A DNA stretch of 6,353 bases from Candidatus Izemoplasmatales bacterium (lineage in GTDB: Bacteria; Bacillota_I; Bacilli_A; Izemoplasmatales; Hujiaoplasmataceae). Below, in pieces: positions 5,339 to 6,353 of the stretch; within the stretch, counting starts at the first letter, position 1; the number at the start of each line of letters is the position of its first letter. A program made the position numbers and the translations under genes. The DNA is taken from assembly GCA_028694875.1 (NCBI GenBank), contig JAQVKB010000067.1, positions 1 through 6,353 on the forward strand. The letters are read 5' to 3'. The notes beneath the pieces are model-generated. The model worked only from the letters and a program-made list of their open reading frames with translations. It had not been told where the DNA came from and searched no databases.

Positions 5339-6007
5339 CTACAGCACGTAGTCGCCGCGGTATGACAATAACATGACTTGTGTCACACCTGCGATTTGAC
5401 GAAGGCTGTCGAGCTTTTTCGCGGTGTCTTTGGTACCGCGAATTTCATAAGTGATTTCCACATCCTCTTTGCGGATGGTTTTGTTGCGAACATCAAATTT
5501 CTTGTAAATTTTGCCGACCTCAACAGCCAAAGCTTCTTCATCCAACGATGTGGCCGTAACAATCAAGATATAAGGCGTCGTGAATAATTCCAAACTTTGG
5601 ACAAAAAGTATCGAAAGTCCAATGACCACGCTACCAATGATCGCTAAAATGCTGGAATTGGCGCCAACGGTGATTCCGACACCAATCGCCCAAAACATGA
5701 AAATGGTATCGAGAGGGTTTTTAATCGCGGTACGAAAGCGGACAATCGAGAGCGCACCCACCATACCCAAGGACAGAATCACGTTACCGGCAACCGCCAT
5801 AATGACCATCGCGGTCACCAAGGCAGAAACAGGTAATGTCATTGCAAAGGACTTGTTGTAGACCGTGGTTTGGTAACTCAAACGATAGATCCAAAGAATC
5901 CAAAGGCTGACCAAAAGCGCAATCAAGAGATTCAGGACAATATCGGTCACGGAAAGTTCTAAGTTTTCGAGTTCAGACAAAATGTCTGTGATTGCAAGTA
6001 ATCTCAT
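5339..6007 (-). CDS. DUF4956 membrane protein
   Basis: A 222-residue inner-membrane protein of unknown biochemical role. Hydrophobic segments lie at about 22-42, 57-80, 103-117 and 118-138. Between the second and third is the conserved loop GMVGALSIVRFRTAIKNPLD (81-100), which marks the DUF4956 family. Residues 147-222 are soluble and alternate strand-helix-strand in a way that suggests an ACT-like or ferredoxin-like fold (inference). DUF4956 proteins are commonly encoded beside VTC-domain polyphosphate polymerases, as here, so it may anchor the polymerase or form a path for its product across the membrane. AAGGA lies 5 bases before the start. The gene is 15 bases downstream of the polymerase gene and 9 bases upstream of the PucR-like gene. 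Confidence 0.9.
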   Translation of the reverse strand: MRLLAITDILSELENLELSVTDIVLNLLIALLVSLWILWIYRLSYQTTVYNKSFAMTLPVSALVTAMVIMAVAGNVILSLGMVGALSIVRFRTAIKNPLDTIFMFWAIGVGITVGANSSILAIIGSVVIGLSILFVQSLELFTTPYILIVTATSLDEEALAVEVGKIYKKFDVRNKTIRKEDVEITYEIRGTKDTAKKLDSLRQIAGVTQVMLLSYRGDYVL

Positions 6008-6022
6008 CAGGGTCCTTCTTTC

Positions 6023-6353
6023 TTAGACTTGACTGTAGAGCCAGCCCAGGTAATATTTGGATACGGATAACGGTTGGAATCGATGCAACCGTAAGGTCGT
6101 CGCGATCAACGTGGGAAGTTTTCCCGTATATTTGACTTCGAGAATCATTTGTCCAGGTTCGAGAACTTTACGAGAAAATACGTCGTTCTGTCCGAATTTT
6201 CGCACCGTGACATTTTTATCAAACGTGATGCGTGTGTCACCAACGGGGTGAAGAAATGCCTCTCGGTCGTAATCAATCCACAGCATTGGACGAAGTCGAT
6301 CGAGTTTCATGCGAACCAGGAATTGTTCGATCAAAGGTTCGGTGGCGTGTTGC
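6023..6353 (-). CDS. Polyphosphate polymerase (VTC domain), C-terminal part
   Basis: The last 109 residues of a gene that continues beyond the right edge. VTC-domain enzymes build polyphosphate chains from nucleoside triphosphate inside a tunnel lined with basic residues. The visible part has the family pattern: IDYDREAF with its conserved Arg, then TRITFDKNV, then the metal-site glutamate in ILEVKYTGKLP, and close to the end the basic SVSKYYLG. These match the second half of the catalytic tunnel, so the active-site residues that can be seen are intact. The reading frame is open to the window edge; an internal TTG at 6334 is not a start. It is the first visible gene of an operon with the DUF4956 protein and the PucR-like protein. 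A CotH-like gene is often found in such clusters in Bacillota and could lie further upstream. Confidence 0.9.
   Translation of the reverse strand, partial: QHATEPLIEQFLVRMKLDRLRPMLWIDYDREAFLHPVGDTRITFDKNVTVRKFGQNDVFSRKVLEPGQMILEVKYTGKLPTLIATTLRLHRFQPLSVSKYYLGWLYSQV

Noticed and set aside
6023..6334. A complete small gene starting at TTG 6334
   Set aside because: The frame stays open to the window edge and the upstream residues fit the VTC domain, so this is an internal codon of a truncated-by-window gene.
1..6353. Mobile element, CRISPR array, toxin-antitoxin or defence system
   Set aside because: No transposase, spaced direct repeats, integrase or known defence domain is present; the genes are housekeeping or transport and the strand is uniform throughout.

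Overview
All credible genes in this window lie on the minus strand, so biological order runs from the right edge (6353) to the left edge (1). By eye the base composition is moderately low in G+C. Strong AGGAGG-type ribosome binding sites, T-rich intrinsic terminators, a ComK-family protein and an HPr-family protein with the regulatory serine all point to a Bacillota (Firmicutes) bacterium. An Erysipelotrichia-like lineage fits, but that is inference. Tryptophan codons checked are TGG, so the standard bacterial code applies.

Right block (6353 to about 4747): the tail of a polyphosphate polymerase (VTC-domain) gene, then a DUF4956 membrane protein, then a small protein ending in a PucR-type helix-turn-helix. 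They are 15 and 9 bases apart, each later gene has its own ribosome binding site, and the set ends in an intrinsic terminator. It reads as a polyphosphate synthesis module with an attached DNA-binding protein.

Middle block (about 4737 to 3483): a single-gene unit encoding an MsmX/UgpC-type sugar ABC transporter ATPase, with its own possible promoter and a very clear terminator. No permease or binding-protein gene is next to it, as expected for an ATPase shared between several sugar importers. A short ComK-family gene follows.

Left block (3007 to about 81): a four-gene unit, pgk - XRE/cupin regulator - HPr-like protein - tpiA, with a good -10 box before pgk and a strong terminator after tpiA. 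The genes are packed 2, 14 and 2 bases apart. Two glycolytic enzymes thus flank a transcription regulator and a PTS-type small protein. Two features stand out. Phosphoglycerate kinase ends in an extra tail of six alternating cysteines. The HPr-like protein keeps the active-site histidine and regulatory serine but has lost the usual arginine and proline beside the histidine.

The leftmost 60 bases hold a leftward extended -10 promoter and two adjacent perfect palindromes, probably controlling the next gene beyond the window. I see no tRNA, rRNA, CRISPR array, insertion sequence or phage gene. There is no wholly novel multi-gene system here that I can support; the best leads are the odd HPr, the cysteine tail and the mixed glycolysis/regulator operon.
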